DNA of 64,000 bases from Ornithodoros turicata (GCF_037126465.1 NC_088204.1:73593807-73657806); one strand, 5' to 3'; counted from the first letter of the stretch, positions 20,121-33,597 are shown. Made by a program: numbers and translations. Notes: generated from the sequence alone by a model not told the origin.

Positions 20121-20785
20121 TATTATTGAGTGAGTCTAGTTGTGACACAGCATTGCCTCCATGGCTTCTTCCTACCGGATTCCCACTTGCCACTGCACTT
20201 TCCTGATCCCACGCTTTTACTACTGAATAATTAATATGGACAGGTGAAAGCCTAACGCAAAGCATAGGATACACATTCCCACGGGGACACTCGTTCCCTT
20301 TTTCTCCCCCTAATCCGCGTTAATCCCTCCCTGCCCGAGAGCTGACAGCATGCCATTTTTAGCTTCCGTCCCCCCCACGCAGAATGCTTAACGTTAGTCA
20401 TATAATCGTTACTTCTAACCCTTTGTTCCACAGTGTAGGGCAAAAAGGGTAGCGATGAGCTCCACCTACATTCTACGTTGTTTCTTTGGGTATAACTTGG
20501 TCTAGCTAAGAGGATTTTGTCTTCATATGGAGTTAAGGCCGTGACGTTGTAGGACGTGATGATGTTTTCGTCTTCGCAGTGTGCCATGGGGCAGCTTAAA
20601 GAGAACTTTCTGCAGCCGTCGGCTGGCTTTCAGATAGAGACTGTATGCGACTTAACAGTGGCGACTCTCTCCTTTTTTTGTTGTTGTTTTTTTGAGGCTG
20701 TGTGAACTGCAAAGCGACTGTGGTTATTCGCAGTGTACAGAAGTGAGCTGCTGGAGACAGTATACTGTGACCACGAGCCGCAGAT

Positions 20786-21000
20786 GTTGCAGTCCCGTGG
20801 CATGATAGGGATTAGGATGATCGCTTTCCACGTCGAGACTCGGAGGTGATGCTTATTCAAATCAACGCACCGGCTGGGCTGTCTGATATTTCCGCTGGCC
20901 GCTGTCCCGCAGACTATAAAGATGGATGTCTGCACAGTTCCCACTGAAGTCGGCCCTGGACGCACACTAATCACTCTATCCCTTCCTTCCTTCCTGCTGT
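20786..21000 (+). repeat. tRNA-derived SINE, diverged copy
   Basis: GTGGCATGATAGGGATTAGGATGATCG-like head from about 20793, TGCACAGTTCCCACTGAAGTC body and CCTTCCTTCCTTCCTGCTGTC near the end match the complete copy at 60.0 kb. It stops before the usual GCCACAGTTGC terminus. Confidence 0.55.
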
Positions 21001-21242
21001 CGAAGTACAGACATATGTACAAAATACCGCCGAAAAGTAATTGAAATATTTTGCAAAATACTCCGCGTAAGAAGTATTTCAAATAGAGTATAAAATATTC
21101 AAAACTGAAAGTAATTTGAGTACAGTACTAAATACTGTAAGAAGTATTTAAGATACCTTAAAATACTTTAATATACCTGAAGTTACTTAAGTTCATAAAT
21201 GTTAGCAGTAAATGAAACGCGCATTCCCAATGTGGCCGTATA

Positions 21243-22139
21243 CAGGGTGTCCCAGCTAAATGTGACCATATTTATTTAAAATATATCTAGCACTTCTTCT
21301 GAGATGAAATCAATTGCAATATAGCATATGCCGAAGGGCACTCCCTAGGAGGACATTATCAGACTCCTAAGGCAACGTCATAATTAACTTTCAATAATTA
21401 ACTTTTTAATTATAGAAGCTACGAAGTTGTTCCAATGAGAAAATCTGATCTCTTCGGTCACCAGATACCAAACCCGTTTTCAGAACAAAAATTCGTTCGA
21501 TAGATCGTTCGCAAAAAAATTCGTGAAGGAACACCATTTTTTCTTTATTTTATTCATTGCGCATCTCTATAGAGACGCGTCTTTCCTTCACCGCCAACAC
21601 GACAGGTAATAAGAGCACACTATCGCCTTTTGCGTCCTGGAAAAAGATTAAAAGAAAGCAGAAAATGCAGCCCAAGATAAGGGCAGTTGCTGATAGAGCC
21701 CCCGCATACATTTTTTGTTTTGTTTCCGCAAGTTAAAGCTAATCTTCGATGCATGAGGCGGTACTGTGCTCTTTCTCTCTCTCACACTGGCGGTAAAGGA
21801 AAGACGCTTCTTCGAAGATGCGCAATGAACAAAATAAAGAAAAAAAAGGTGTTCCTTCACGAATATTTTTCGGACGATCTATCGAACGGATTTTTGTTCT
21901 AAGAACTGCTTTGGTATCCGGTGACCGAAGAGCTCAGATGTTCTCATTGGAACAGCATCGTAGCTTTTATAACTAGAAAATTAATTATTGAAAGTTAATT
22001 AAGACATTGCCTTAGGAGTCTGCAAATGCCCTCCTAGGGAGTGCCCTTCAGCATATGCTATATTGCAATTGATTTCATCTCGGAAAACGGGATAGATATA
22101 CTTTTAAGAAATATGATCACATTTAGCTGGGACACCCTG
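21243..22139. mobile_element. 897-bp TIR element with TA duplication
   Basis: CAGGGTGTCCCAGCTAAATG and its complement open and close the element; inverted arms of about 350 bp surround a 170-bp centre. TA flanks both ends. No transposase recognised. Confidence 0.75.
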
Positions 22140-22648
22140 TATAAGTGAAAGGAATAAACTTAATCCGCCATGCTTGAGCATCTCTCTTTATTTGTAAGGT
22201 CTTGCTGTCAAGTAATGTTTGGTGAACCTTGGTGAACTCAAGTAAACTTTGGTGATACGTTCTGACCCAAGACTTCGTAATCCTTCCCGTATGTCATCTC
22301 AGGTCTTTCAACTTCTGGCGCGTTTATTGCTTTTGCGAACAAGGAAATAAATGCCGGGTTTCCCTTGTACCCAATCCCCTGGGGATTCACTTGACAGTGT
22401 GAATAGGAACCGTTTTCTGAAGAAAAGGCCAGGCGATTGACAAGTAAGGCCAAGCTTATAGGATCAGCCCCAGGAGGTTAAATAAAAAAAGGGGGATGTT
22501 CCAGTGAGCTGAAAATCTGGACACGGCGGGGAAGTGTGCTGCATACCACTTGACGAGGACGGAAAGTATTTTGGGCACTCAGTAGCGAATACTGAAAAAA
22601 GTATTTTAAATACTTTAACAATACAAGTCGCAAAAAGTATACATCTCT

Positions 22649-22934
22649 ACTCGAGAAACGTCATCATGGCGTAGGCGGACAGACTGAAACCGACACAAAT
22701 CGGAAGGGGAGGGCTGGGTTCCACGAATAGGCACTTGTTCGCTTCCTCCTATTGAAAGAAAAGTAGCACCGAAGGTCGCGCTGGTTTCAGAGACCATCGT
22801 AATCCCCTCATGACCGTGACTTTCGGGCGCGACCTTGTTCGCCCCTGACCTTTCTGCGTAGTTCAACTCTACCAAATTGGTGGCGTTGTCGAACACTATG
22901 ACGTCCTTTGTTTACAAACAGGCAGAGGTCTATT
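22649..22934 (+). repeat. Short interspersed TIR-like repeat, copy 3
   Basis: Same 285-bp unit as at 121 and 910, ending GGCAGAGGTCTATT. Inserted beside an AAATAC-rich tract. Confidence 0.7.
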
Positions 22935-23046
22935 AAGTATAGTACCAAAATATACGAAAAGGTATTTAGAATACTGTATTCTAAGTACGTACTCAAGATA
23001 GGTACAAGCCTCGTACGTCTCGTCGAGTCTCGTACGATACGTACAA

Positions 23047-23113
23047 GCCTCGCTCCATCTGTCCACATCTGTACGTCGCTCGTAGCCACAGTTGCGTCGC
23101 GGCGCTAACACGA
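23047..23113 (+). repeat. SINE 3' terminal fragment
   Basis: CCATCTGTCCACATCTGTAC to GCCACAGTTGCGTCGCGGCG, i.e. the last 60-odd bp of the SINE family complete at 60.0 kb. Confidence 0.5.
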
Positions 23114-23129
23114 AATTTATATTAAAAAA

Positions 23130-23320
23130 AAAGATATTGGAGTAAGAATGTCGCTTGAAGGGACTTCATGTTCAGGTTGTGCAGACGTCAGAGTGGAAAA
23201 CCTGCCGGAAACCCCAGGAGAAGCCTGAGACAGCGCACCCGGTGGTGGGATTCGAACACATTACCTTCCAGACTGTATAGCGAGACTTCCGAGCTACCAC
23301 CATCCACTATACGCGCCACG
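23130..23320 (-). repeat. tRNA-derived SINE 5' part
   Basis: Minus strand: tRNA-like head at about 23318-23247 (GATGGTGGTAGCTCGGAAGT, B box GTTCGAATCCC) followed by a body segment with TCCTGGGGTTTCCGGCAGG that resembles the neighbouring SINE family. The 3' terminus is absent. Confidence 0.55.
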
Positions 23321-24709
23321 TCACTTCTGGGAACAATGTGATGCTTGAATGGTACGACCGCGGCAAATAATAATAATCGAAAGAAGAAAAAAAAAAGTGG
23401 GGGAAGTGTTCATAGTGCTTGTAATGCAAACAGGAAGATGACCGCGAGTGCAAGAACATGAGCAAAGATTGATTGATTGATTTTTAAAAGAAAAAAATGG
23501 AGATGGTAGTCTCGAGCCACTCGGGACTGGCATGAGCAAAGAATATGTGCATCCTGGCATCGCTTGTGTGCTTACCATATGCAAACACGACCAATTTTAG
23601 TGTACCGTATTTAACATAATCGTGTCAGCCTACTAGCGTAACAAAATGTTTACACAAACACGAACCTGTCTTGGTATAAGTTTTCAAACAAATCCGGACG
23701 CGAGAACTTGGTCTATCTCCCAGAAAGAATAGTATGTTGAAAATTATGTTATTATGAATGAAAAAGTATGTATGAAATCAAAGCTGAACAGGAAGACATG
23801 TACTGATGACAGAGCATCGACTAAAAGGCAGACGAATTTCTCATTCCTTTCAAAGTCCAAACCAAATCGGACGTCATCAGGGACTTCTTTCATCAAAGCC
23901 TCCGACATCGCACGACCTGTCATCTAAATTTTATGTCAACAAATTACAATAGCCAACCGCTCCACGCAACTTTCACATTCACTCTCTGTGTATTTAGTAG
24001 TTTGCGAGCGCTCAGCGTGCGTGCTTTTATTTTGCTGACTTCGCTCTGAATTTACGCATAATCCTGACATATTTGAGTCCGATTATGTATTCATGACGTT
24101 TAGTAAAGTTGGGGAGATCCTTGCCGAGTACTGACTGACAACGTCTCCCCGAACACAGCACAATTGTTTATCTTCTTTCAAAACTGCAGTCAGTCATCTT
24201 TGTTCAGGCAGGCAACTTTTGCACTATGTCTTTATAACCTCACCTTATTATGCTGCGAACACTTTAAAACTCCATGATCCATGATTTAAAATGATGATTT
24301 AAAATTACCATGATCGTTGAAATTGAAGTTAAAGGAATTTAAGACAGCTTTCGGATGGTAACGTCCGTTTTCATCCCCAATGCGCTATAAATGTGGTGGA
24401 GTAAGTTGTGGAGTAATTACAGCTTCTAGTTCCATAGTTTGCAGTTACTCCTCAGTTAGTCCACTGACCGAGAAATTTACTCCCCAACACAGCAGAGTGT
24501 CCGTAAAGTTTACATGAACTCTAGTGTTGAATGCAATTTAATCTCGAATGGGATTGATGGAAACAGCGTTGAGTGCTTTGGAGCAAAAGTTGTGGCAACG
24601 CATCTAGACCTCAAGTGGACTCACATGGCTCTCTCTTTCTCTCTCTTTTTTCTCTTATAGTGTAGTTCTCGATCGTTACCTTTATCAATGAAACATTCTT
24701 CGACAACGC

Positions 24710-26110
24710 ACGATTTACCGGTGTTGGGGGTAACTCGTTACTGTAACCATATAAGCTACTTTTTCCGGTAACTTTTAACTTAACTCGTTGCTTTCGAGCT
24801 CTAGTAACTTGTTGAGGAACTCGTTCCACTTTTAGGTAACTTTGTGAGAATAACTTGGGGAGTTCCTTTTGTTCGATTCTCGTCTGCATCGCCCTCTGCG
24901 TCCTCCCTCTTTACTGACAGGACAGCCGCGTGCACGCCGGTAGGTGATAACGTGCACGGCGCGTCTGACTCCCTTGTTGTTACGCGGGCAACGTTACAAA
25001 TTCTGTTTTGGTAGTACAGTTAAAGAGGCTCAGGTGACGCTCATTTTAGCGACGAGAAGTGTATCTATAATGCCGGAGGGCACTGCGTATAGCAGGATTA
25101 AAACTTGGCGCGGTTCTACGATCATATGCGTGGAGGACAACTCATGGAACATAAACTTTCAATGCCTGCTTTGTGCTTCGTTCAATCATCAAATCCCTCC
25201 CTAAATGAGTACATAAAGGTAGGCTCCTTTAGGCGGCTTTAGGATGTTGGTACAGTTTCCGTTTATCAAAACTATATTCAAACGTCTTGCGTAGCCCATT
25301 GTGAGTTCAAGATCTGAATTCATTATAGAAAGTTCAAAAAGCCATCCCCATATCATCGTCATCATGTGTTTCTCTCTCTCTCAAAAACTACAAAGTAAAC
25401 ATTAGGTAGCAAGTAACCTGAAAGCAGACTTGTGCGTAACGTGTTACTAGTAATTGCGTTACTTGTAATCAATTACTTTCTTGAGTAATTTTTCGAGTAA
25501 TCAGCCTTTTCGGAGTAATCGATTACTCAGTAACTGATTACTTTTCGGGCAGAGATTAACTTATCTTTCAGATGTTCTGCCCCAAGCCAAGCCCCCTGGT
25601 CATCGTAATAATCGTTCTGGAATTTCAGTGTCTCTCTCCCTAATCCCTTCCTACATCAGTGTGGCGGTACCTGAAGCTTTGGAGGTTTAGGAAGTCATGG
25701 GGAAGTTCCACGCAATGTTCTTCCACAATCGGGTCAACTTCTTCCCGGGCGATAAATACAGTAGACGTACAGATCTACTAGAGTCACTAAGATCTACCTG
25801 TCCTAGGCGTTTTCGTTTGTCGTGTCATTTCAGCTGTTCCGCTGTTAAACTTTTTTCTTTTCTGAGGCACACAAAGACGAGTATAATTTGCGTGAATGCA
25901 GAGTAACGACCGGAGTAACGCGTTACTTTTCTACTCGTTACTCAATTACATTTGGAGTCGAGTAATTGATAATGGTAATCAATTTCTTTTTTCGAGTAAC
26001 GGGCACAAGTCTGCCTGAAAGTAACTCGTTACCTGTCCAAAGTAGACCAGGAACTTCAAGTTCATCTTCATTACGCGTAACTTCGTTAGTAACATAGTTA
26101 CATTTTTTGC
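24710..26110. repeat. GTAAC/GTAATCGATTAC-rich inverted element
   Basis: Blocks dense in GTTACTCG, GTAATTGCGTTAC and GAGTAATCGATTACTC lie at 24720-24860, 25420-25550 and, mirrored, 25900-26110. About 350 bp of ordinary sequence with a weak, unrecognised frame lies between the last two. Probably a degenerate self-complementary repeat. Confidence 0.5.
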
Positions 26111-27587
26111 ATTGTAGTTGAACTGGTAACGAGTTCATTTTGTCGAGTATAACCTCCCCATCTCTGCACCGCCCTACTCTCACGGAACACCCCCCAGCCT
26201 GCTCAAACTTGATTTCAGTCCCTCACTATCGAATTCTTGTTATACACTATGAGGTATACAAAGAAAAAAAAAAAGGTAATCTAGCAACTATGACACTGGA
26301 TTAGCTATGTCTGTCATTATATCGGAAGAAAGGTAACGACATTGAAACTGATTACAGCCATTCTGCATATGTTTCGCAACTGGGAACAGCGGAAAGCAAG
26401 CATTCCTGATCACGTGACGTTAGTTTTACGTTTGCCTTGTTTAAACGCGAGGTTCCGCTCGAATTCGTTGCCCGTAGCATTTCACTGAGTTTCAACGACG
26501 AAAGGACCTTGACACGGAAAGTGTGCAGCGGTCCGTACCACCATCACTGCCTTTACAGCAGTCCTTTCGTTCTTTTCTATAGCTAATTAGAACTCGTCGT
26601 TAGAATCAATTTGTTTAATAGCCTGCAACAGACGTCTTTCATAATTGTCTATGCAGTGAGCGCGGCGTCTCTCACCTTGAAGACGCCATGGGACATTCTC
26701 TTACCACTGGACAAATGGCGTTTTACTCATTCGGTTCAGGCGCAACACCTCTCCTCCTAATAGAAGGAATGCTCAGGAGACCCAGACACGTCATTTCGGC
26801 AGGCGCAGCTCTGAGGGAGACTTTGTGATTGGTGCTAGTCTGTTATGGCACGCGATGAGGGTGGGTTGCCGAACAGCCACTAGGTTGCGACGTGAATAGG
26901 AAGTATATCCGTTTTACCTAAGAACTGCTGAATGACTTTCCTAAGCAAAGAATCTTCGCTACGTGGCACACGTGTGTCGCTTCTTTTTGTAGAAAGGCCG
27001 CACGTATTAGCAGACTAAGCCTAACATGGAGGCAGCTCCTTGCTCAGCCGTGTTACTAAGAAGGTCGACGTCACGCAGCTCTATCGGTTACAATCAGGAC
27101 AAGCAGATCAGGACCAGAAAAAGGCCGCAGGGGCTTAGCAAGAGGATTTGTCTTTCAAGGCGTCGAACTAATTCTTCTTAATCTCGCCTTTGGGATCAGG
27201 TGGTGTGCGTCCTCGTTGGGTCGTTGTCTCCCCCTTCGGTGGCGTGGGCTAGCAAGGAACGAGGCAAGAGCGTCATTTGGCGCACAAATTGTTGACGTCG
27301 GGGACAGCCTTGAAGGGATGAACTCGATTCAGACTGGTTAGGTTCGGCTGGGAGGCAGGCGTCGTTAATTGGCTGCGTTGCGAATTGGGATCTTCTAGCT
27401 AATTACTATAAGCCTAAGGCAAGACTCGTGGCTGTTAGATTGAGTCGTTCTTTCCAACTGCCAACTGTCAACGTTGCGGGTTGTGTACTAAAGAAGAAAA
27501 GGTAGAAGTGTTTGAGAGGAGGAACTGCGTTGCTTGGTCTGTATTGGTTCAGCGAGCTCTACTTGCCGTTTCCTGTGCGCCGTTTCC

Positions 27588-27725
27588 TCAGACGCTTTCA
27601 GACATATGTCGGCACAGTTCCCTTAGAAGTTGGCCCAGGACGCACATTCCCCCAGGGCGTCAGTCGTGACGTTGCCCACATCTGTGAGGCCGACAACGGC
27701 GAGCCCTTTCACCATCACCATCACC
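27588..27725 (+). repeat. SINE body fragment
   Basis: TATGTCGGCACAGTTCCCTT and GGCCCAGGACGCACATTC match the body of the SINE at 60.0 kb. Head and terminus are not seen. Confidence 0.4.
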
Positions 27726-27924
27726 ACCACCTGTGCGCATGATGTTCCGATAGACATCGGTACTGTCTGGTACGTGTTTGACTAGTCGATGTTATAATAA
27801 TGCGCATCGCAGTGGTAGGCGAACAGAATATGAATACAATGTTCACCACTTCCTGGGCTTCTACATCTGCACAGTTCTCGGTGTTTTGTAGGGCTGGACC
27901 TGAGCTCCGATGCCAAGCGCCTCC

Positions 27925-28240
27925 ATCACCCCCTCGTCCTGCTGCGTTCCTTATGCATACGCTTCGACCGAACGTCCGGTGTAGCGATCGCTTGCTGCGC
28001 AAACTAGGCAAGTGTGCTTCCCCCAAATGTGGCCAATGTGGTGTCATAGAAGACTTGGAACACGTCCTCGTCCACTGTTCGAAATACGTCGACAGTCGCA
28101 GAGGGCCTTAGAAGAGAGCTTCTCTCGTCTGGAATGCCCGCCCTTTCGACGCTGCGAAAATTTTAGGGCCGTGGCCAGCACACCATAAAGCGGCCGCATT
28201 CCAGGCTCTCCTGCGGTTCGGGAGTCAGCCAAGTTGATTA
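27925..28240 (+). pseudogene. Non-LTR retrotransposon C-terminal fragment, frameshifted
   Basis: LRPNVRCSDRLLRKLG, then CGQCGVIEDLEHVLVHC, gives the same knuckle as the copy at 15.5 kb. A stop at 28109 follows; beyond it other frames keep ALEESFSRLECPPF and ILGPWPAHHKAA, so there are at least two frameshifts. Confidence 0.65.
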
Positions 28241-28284
28241 GTGCTTCACAACTTGTGACCAGACCTCGGCAGTTTTGACTTTCG

Positions 28285-29440
28285 CTCACTCAAGTTCACT
28301 CACCACCCACCCAGTTCTCGGCTCGCTCACTCACGCTCACAGTCTGCTCAGCTCTCGATTCACTCATTCACGCTCACTCACCGTCCACTCAGCTTTGAGC
28401 TAGGTCAGTCAAGTTCACTCACCACCCGCCTTGTTCTCAGCTCGCTCACTCACCGTCCTCTCAACTCTAGGATCGCTCATTCACGCTCACTCACCGTACG
28501 CTCAGCTCTTGGCTCGCTCACTCAAGTTCATTCACCACCCGCCCAGTTCTCAGCTCGCTCACTCACGCTCACTGACCGTCCGCTCAGCTCTCGGCTCGCT
28601 TATTCACGCTCACTCGCCGCCCGCTAAGCGTCTTACGGTCTTACGGCTGTTCCTTATCTTTCATCAACCCCGTGTATCAACCGAGCGGATGACCACGAGA
28701 TTGACAGCCGGATAGCTGATCCAAAGAGCGCACTGGTGCACTCCTCCGCGCAAGAAATTTGTAAACTGAAACCAATTAATTACTCGGAAAAATCACTAAG
28801 TGTCAACGCGGTTTTTTTCTTGCAATATTTTTCGCTGAAGGTCCCGATGCGCAAAAATAGAGGTTCCGTAAGCGCTCGAAGTAAAATTTAAAAGTTAGGA
28901 TGTTTATTTTATTGGTGAGCGTATGCAAATGGGCCGCTCAGTACTCAGTTCATAGCCCAACTGGCCACTCAGCTCCAGACTCGCGCACTCACGTTCAGTC
29001 ACTGGCAGCTCAACTCTCGAATCGCGCGCTCACGTTCACTCAGTGCGCACTCACGCTCGCTCACTCACTCACTGCCCGCTCAGTTCTTGGCTCGCTCACT
29101 CACGCTCAGTCACTACCCATTCACTTCTCGGCCCGCTCACTCACCGACAGTTCAATTCACGGCTCGCTCATTCGGGTTCACTCATGTTCCGCTCAGCTCT
29201 CGGCTAGCTCACTCACGCTCATAGATGGGTAGAAATCCAGCGAACCGGTAGAGATGTAGGAAGGGAGTTGCCTCAGGACAGAAGCCGCCGATATTTCCAA
29301 CAGAGACTGTTCTTCTTCTGGGCCAAGAAGCCCCCAGAAGAAGAACAGTCTCTGTTCGAAATATCGGCGGCTTCTGTCCTGAGGCAACTCCCTTCCTACT
29401 CACTCACGCTCAGTTCATTAGCCGAATTGAGCGTGAGTGA
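28285..29440 (+). repeat. TCACTCACGCTCA minisatellite, interrupted
   Basis: Irregular units of about 50 bp built from GCTCAGCTCTCGGCTCGCTC and ACTCACGCTCACTCACC at 28285-28625, 28935-29225 and 29399-29440. About 310 bp of unrelated DNA and a 142-bp hairpin separate the blocks. Short proline/serine-rich open frames here are by-products of the repeat. Confidence 0.8.
29257..29398. repeat. Snap-back hairpin with 66-bp arms
   Basis: TAGGAAGGGAGTTGCCTCAG.. is mirrored almost exactly, with a loop of about ten bases and a two-base slip near the middle. It lies inside the minisatellite. Confidence 0.85.
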
Positions 29441-29778
29441 GCTTTGCCGAGGTGTGCTTGTGACTTCTTATACGTTAGGACTACTGGTCTAATGCGTCTT
29501 TTACGTTAAGCCTTATTACTGTAACCGACAACCGGGACATTCTGTTTTGACTCAGAGTGTTTGACTGTCTGCTCTGGCTGTGGCTCTTCGTCTTGTTTCA
29601 CCGACGGATCTCTTCTTCTTACTGCCGATCCCCCCTTTTGCTTTTTTGATCTACGCAGGTGTACCGGGATCTCAGTCCGACCTACTCGCGTCTCACCTCC
29701 CAATGTTTTTTTTCTTCTGTCCGTAATCATCGCAGATACAAAGAATGAAATATGTGTGGCTATACTAAGTACTTAATA

Positions 29779-29783
<5 letters not shown>

Positions 29784-29815
<32 letters not shown>

Positions 29816-29975
29816 AAGTGAAATAATAAGACTTGGACTACAGATTACAGGAACGTTAACAAAAACTAATTTATTTATTGGGCAATTTAACACATAGATT
29901 AAAAAAAGAATGGTCGACGTTTCGACAGTGGCACTGTCTTCGTCAGGACTGCATATGTTTGCACATGTGCCCACA
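29784..29975 (-). repeat. Penelope-like end with hammerhead motif at a (TA)n tract
   Basis: The minus strand at 29912-29949 reads CTGACGA-A-GACAGTG-CC-ACTGTC-GAAAC-GTC-GACC: a well-kept hammerhead core with a strong stem II, a minimal stem III (ACGT, no loop) and a GTC cleavage site. It is followed on that strand by an AT-rich tail that ends in (TA)n (29784-29812). Stem I is short, so activity would probably need a dimer. Confidence 0.6.
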
Positions 29976-31697
29976 TGCCTTCATTACGGAGTTTGTCCTC
30001 CAGCTAGTCTGCATCTACGCCATTTTAGCGTAGATGGCACACGATTTCCTGGCTGACTGTCATAGTCTGGTAGCAGAAGTAAACGCAGCAGAAAGGACGC
30101 AAGCACGAGGGAGAAGTGACAGACAACAGAAACTGCGTTATAGACTGCTCGTTCTGCTGCAGTATGTCTAGACTGAAGGCGTTTTGGGGAGTGACGGACC
30201 ACAATATGTCATATACACTGTGCCGTTAAATATACCATAAAGCACTATAGACGTGCAATCTCAGAAAATTCACCTATTCGGTAGCCTGAGGCATCAGTAC
30301 GTCACAACATCTGTCCCATGCATTCGCAGTTTATTTTATTTTATTTTTTAAGTTTGAAATGAATAATTACACGCATCACTGCGTCGAAGTTGTCATAGTT
30401 GCCACAAACTCCGCATTGCTCGTCAAGCATGACCTGAAAACTACATTTCATGCTGATAACACCGGGTCCAAACGGAATGAAAGTCGGCTACGTGGCCACC
30501 AGGAGCAGCAATTCAGTTTTGAACACATCACTGGATCACTGTTGCATTGCGAATCGGGACTATTTCCCGTACGATTCCTTTTTTCCCATTCCCCTTTCCC
30601 ATTCGTTTTTTTTTCTCAGTTGCGAAAATTATAAGTGCTATACATATTGATGAAAATACGTCATGACTTTCCCTAAGCGAAGGGCGCTTGAAATAAGGTA
30701 TTGCCAGCACTGACTATACTTTTCTTTAGCACGCTAAATCGTGAATATATGCAGCATCAGAGACACGTAATCCGTTTGGGCAAGAGAAATTTCGCATTCA
30801 TCTCGTTATGCACCCGTTAGAGATCGCCGACGGCGTTTGAGGTCCGACATCGCAGTGCATCTCAAACTAACTAGATTTCCTTGCACGATGTGCACTCGAC
30901 TACGTCGCACTCAATAAACTAATCCTGTCAAGTGCGCTGCTCGATTCATTTAACGGCATTGCGTCACGGGCTTCCACGGCAGTCTGCTAGAATTGGCGCA
31001 AGGAGACGTGCAGTTTGCAACCTCGTCACGTATATGAACTGCGGCCGTAACGGAAGAGGAATACGTGTCCAGTACTGAAATGAAGTTGTAGAGCCGTGTC
31101 AGAGCTGTGTCCAACTGCGTACGTGAGTAGAGCCCCGTTAAAATGACTATCTGGTGAGCAAGTACGATGCGACGTTATGTTGCATTTTTTTTTCTCTTTC
31201 ACTTGGGAACGACGCAGAAGGATGCCATGTCCCGTGGGGGCAAAAAGAATTCGCTGATGTTTGAGCTCCTGCTCGTTCTGAGTGCTACGTATTTGCTTTT
31301 GCGCCGATATGTTGATGAGATAAGCAAATTTAGGAACGGGGTTGTTTGGGAAACTGACGCGAAAGTCAAATGATAGTCGAATAGAAAGCCAACGCGCTGT
31401 CGTCACTTGGAATGTCGAAAAGCAGAACCTTGTTAGAGAGGCAGGGTGCTGGGCGGCGTATTCTGCAATTTTCGTTTGCTCTCCGGGAATCACTCTCACT
31501 TTGACAGAAAACAACGCGTATTTAATAAAAGTGAAACAACGGGAGCAACCTGTTACTCTTCAAAATTGTGAACGAGCAATAAAACAAATATTGCAACAAA
31601 GCTGCTAGACAAGACCAGCTGGATCTGCGTCCGTGCAATATTTATCAGGTGGTATATGCAGGAAGTACGTGGTAAATATGTGGTACGTGGTGGTATA
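29976..31697. other. No gene recognised
   Basis: The longest frame (162 codons, minus, 31026-31514) has no recognisable motif. Confidence 0.5.
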
Positions 31698-31902
31698 CAG
31701 GGTGTTGGCTCTCACGTGTCCAGAAATTTTATTTAAACCGAGCGATAAACGAGAAACGAGCGCTACTTTTCAGGTACTTGACTAGAGTGCTACTTGTGAA
31801 GCAGTACCTGTTTCTTACTCAAGCAGCAGAAAAGTACCACTTGCTTTTCTTTTATCGATCGCTTTAAATATAATTTCTGGACACGTTAGGGCAAACACCC
31901 TG
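31698..31902. mobile_element. 205-bp MITE with TA duplication
   Basis: Ends CAGGGTGTTGGCTCTCACGT and its imperfect complement, both bordered by TA; an internal pair around AGTACCTG adds a second inverted repeat. Confidence 0.7.
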
Positions 31903-32889
31903 TAGATGGAAGAGCCAAGCGGTTGAGAGTTTAATTTTCACGGTTTATCGGAAAGTGGAACTGAGGTGTTACATGCACATATCTAAATTTTTAAGCATCT
32001 AATATACGTCCACCAAGATACGTTATACCTGCTAGGCAGCATTTTTAACACGTTTCCACATTAGTAAAAATGCATGGTACTTTGTGCCAGAAAACACCTT
32101 GTAGCTAAGCACTGGTGTCTTCGAATACCTAGTAGATGTAATTGGATCTGCTATACTGACAGGGCAGTGTTGTCTTGTTTATACCAGGGGATTCGGACAA
32201 TATCATACGACTAGCTACGCCTGGTTTGTTCACCGAAAGGGTCTACGAATAATGACTGGAAAAGAGCGCCCCCAAGCGATACATCGAGCCAATTAATTTA
32301 TTTGTGCATGGATATGAACTATATGTGTGAATGCATTTGTGTACTCACGGTATTGCTGACGGCACTATCCGGACGTTTCCTGGACGAATGAAGAGACTGG
32401 TGGGGCAGTCAATGACCTGCAAGATACACAGCGTCAAATGAAGAGTTTGCGCGGATTATTCTTTCTTCAGCGTGGTTACCCTTTTCGTTATGTACTCGTA
32501 TAATAACGTCACGACATCTCTCCGTTGATTCTTTTGTATTACGTCAAATTACCACGCGGAGCTCATTCACGTGGAGGATGCCGAAATATGAAACAGCGTG
32601 GATCCAGACAGCATTTGTTCTGTGTGAAGAAGTCTTAGCAATTGGCATATATCCACGATAGCGGTTCCGAGAACATGATTGGCCAAACGCATTACCGCTT
32701 TCAAACGATCACATTGCTTGAATGTCACAGCACCATTTAGTATCGTTTTCATGTGGTGAATTTTGTGGTCAAAGTGTGGAAACACAGCCCTGCGCTCGGA
32801 AATCGCTAGCCGTGCGCTCGTGCCAGGTGACGTGACAGTTCTCACCCGAACAACATATTCACGCCGATAATATATCACCAATATATTTT

Positions 32890-33030
32890 AAATGACACCG
32901 AACACCTTCAGAACCGTGCCATGTGTTTTATCCTCCGTGAATATTCGCCATATTCAAGCGCCGCCTTCCTGAAACTGCGAGAGGAGCCAAACGCCACTTA
33001 GATACTGAAGGCCTGCTTATTGCTGAAAGA
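32890..33030 (+). pseudogene. CR1/L2-like reverse transcriptase C-terminal fragment
   Basis: The frame at 32890 reads EHLQNRAMCFILREYSPYSS, a hallmark of the region just after the RT domain of Jockey/CR1-like elements, followed by a stop at about 32995 and KACLLLKDGSPFF. No upstream RT motif or 3' tail is visible. Confidence 0.6.
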
Positions 33031-33597
33031 CGGAAGTCCTTTTTTCTCTTTTAATAAAACCATACCCGGCCCCCTCCTGCCCGTGCATCTGACGCACCGT
33101 GTATTTAGATCTGCTTGTGCTTACGTATCTGCTTTTGGTCCGCGCCTAATTACGAATCCCATATGGGGCCGTCGAGACCATATGTTGTAGCGTACCCGCT
33201 ACGGACAACCTTTTCAAAGCACGACCTTCGCTAGTCAAGTTCCGCCTAACACAATGCTGACTCCTGCGCGAGCATCGCCGTGTGTACTGATTGGAAATTG
33301 GAGCCTGCGCGAGCTGAACGGATGGATTAGTGGGGACGGGATCGTTATGCTTGCGTTGCAATCACGCCGACACATGTGCGTAATCACCGCGTGAGGTGCG
33401 CGACCCCCAAAATTATGTACATAGTGTCCTTTTCCCGACTCTGTATGGAAACGTAATCAAACGTATGTCAAAACACCTCACAGATGACGTTCCTGACGTG
33501 AGAAGTTTTGCGGGATATTATCACTGACATGCTCTGTTCTATGCGCTGAATCGAGCTTCATTATGCAAAACAGACGCACGTGGTGAATTTTATTAAT

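Noticed and set aside
28431..29232. Serine/leucine-rich frames at 28431-28715 and 28900-29232
   Set aside because: They are translations of the TCACTCACGC minisatellite.
31026..31514. A 162-codon minus frame
   Set aside because: No motif, no splice context, and composition typical of chance frames.
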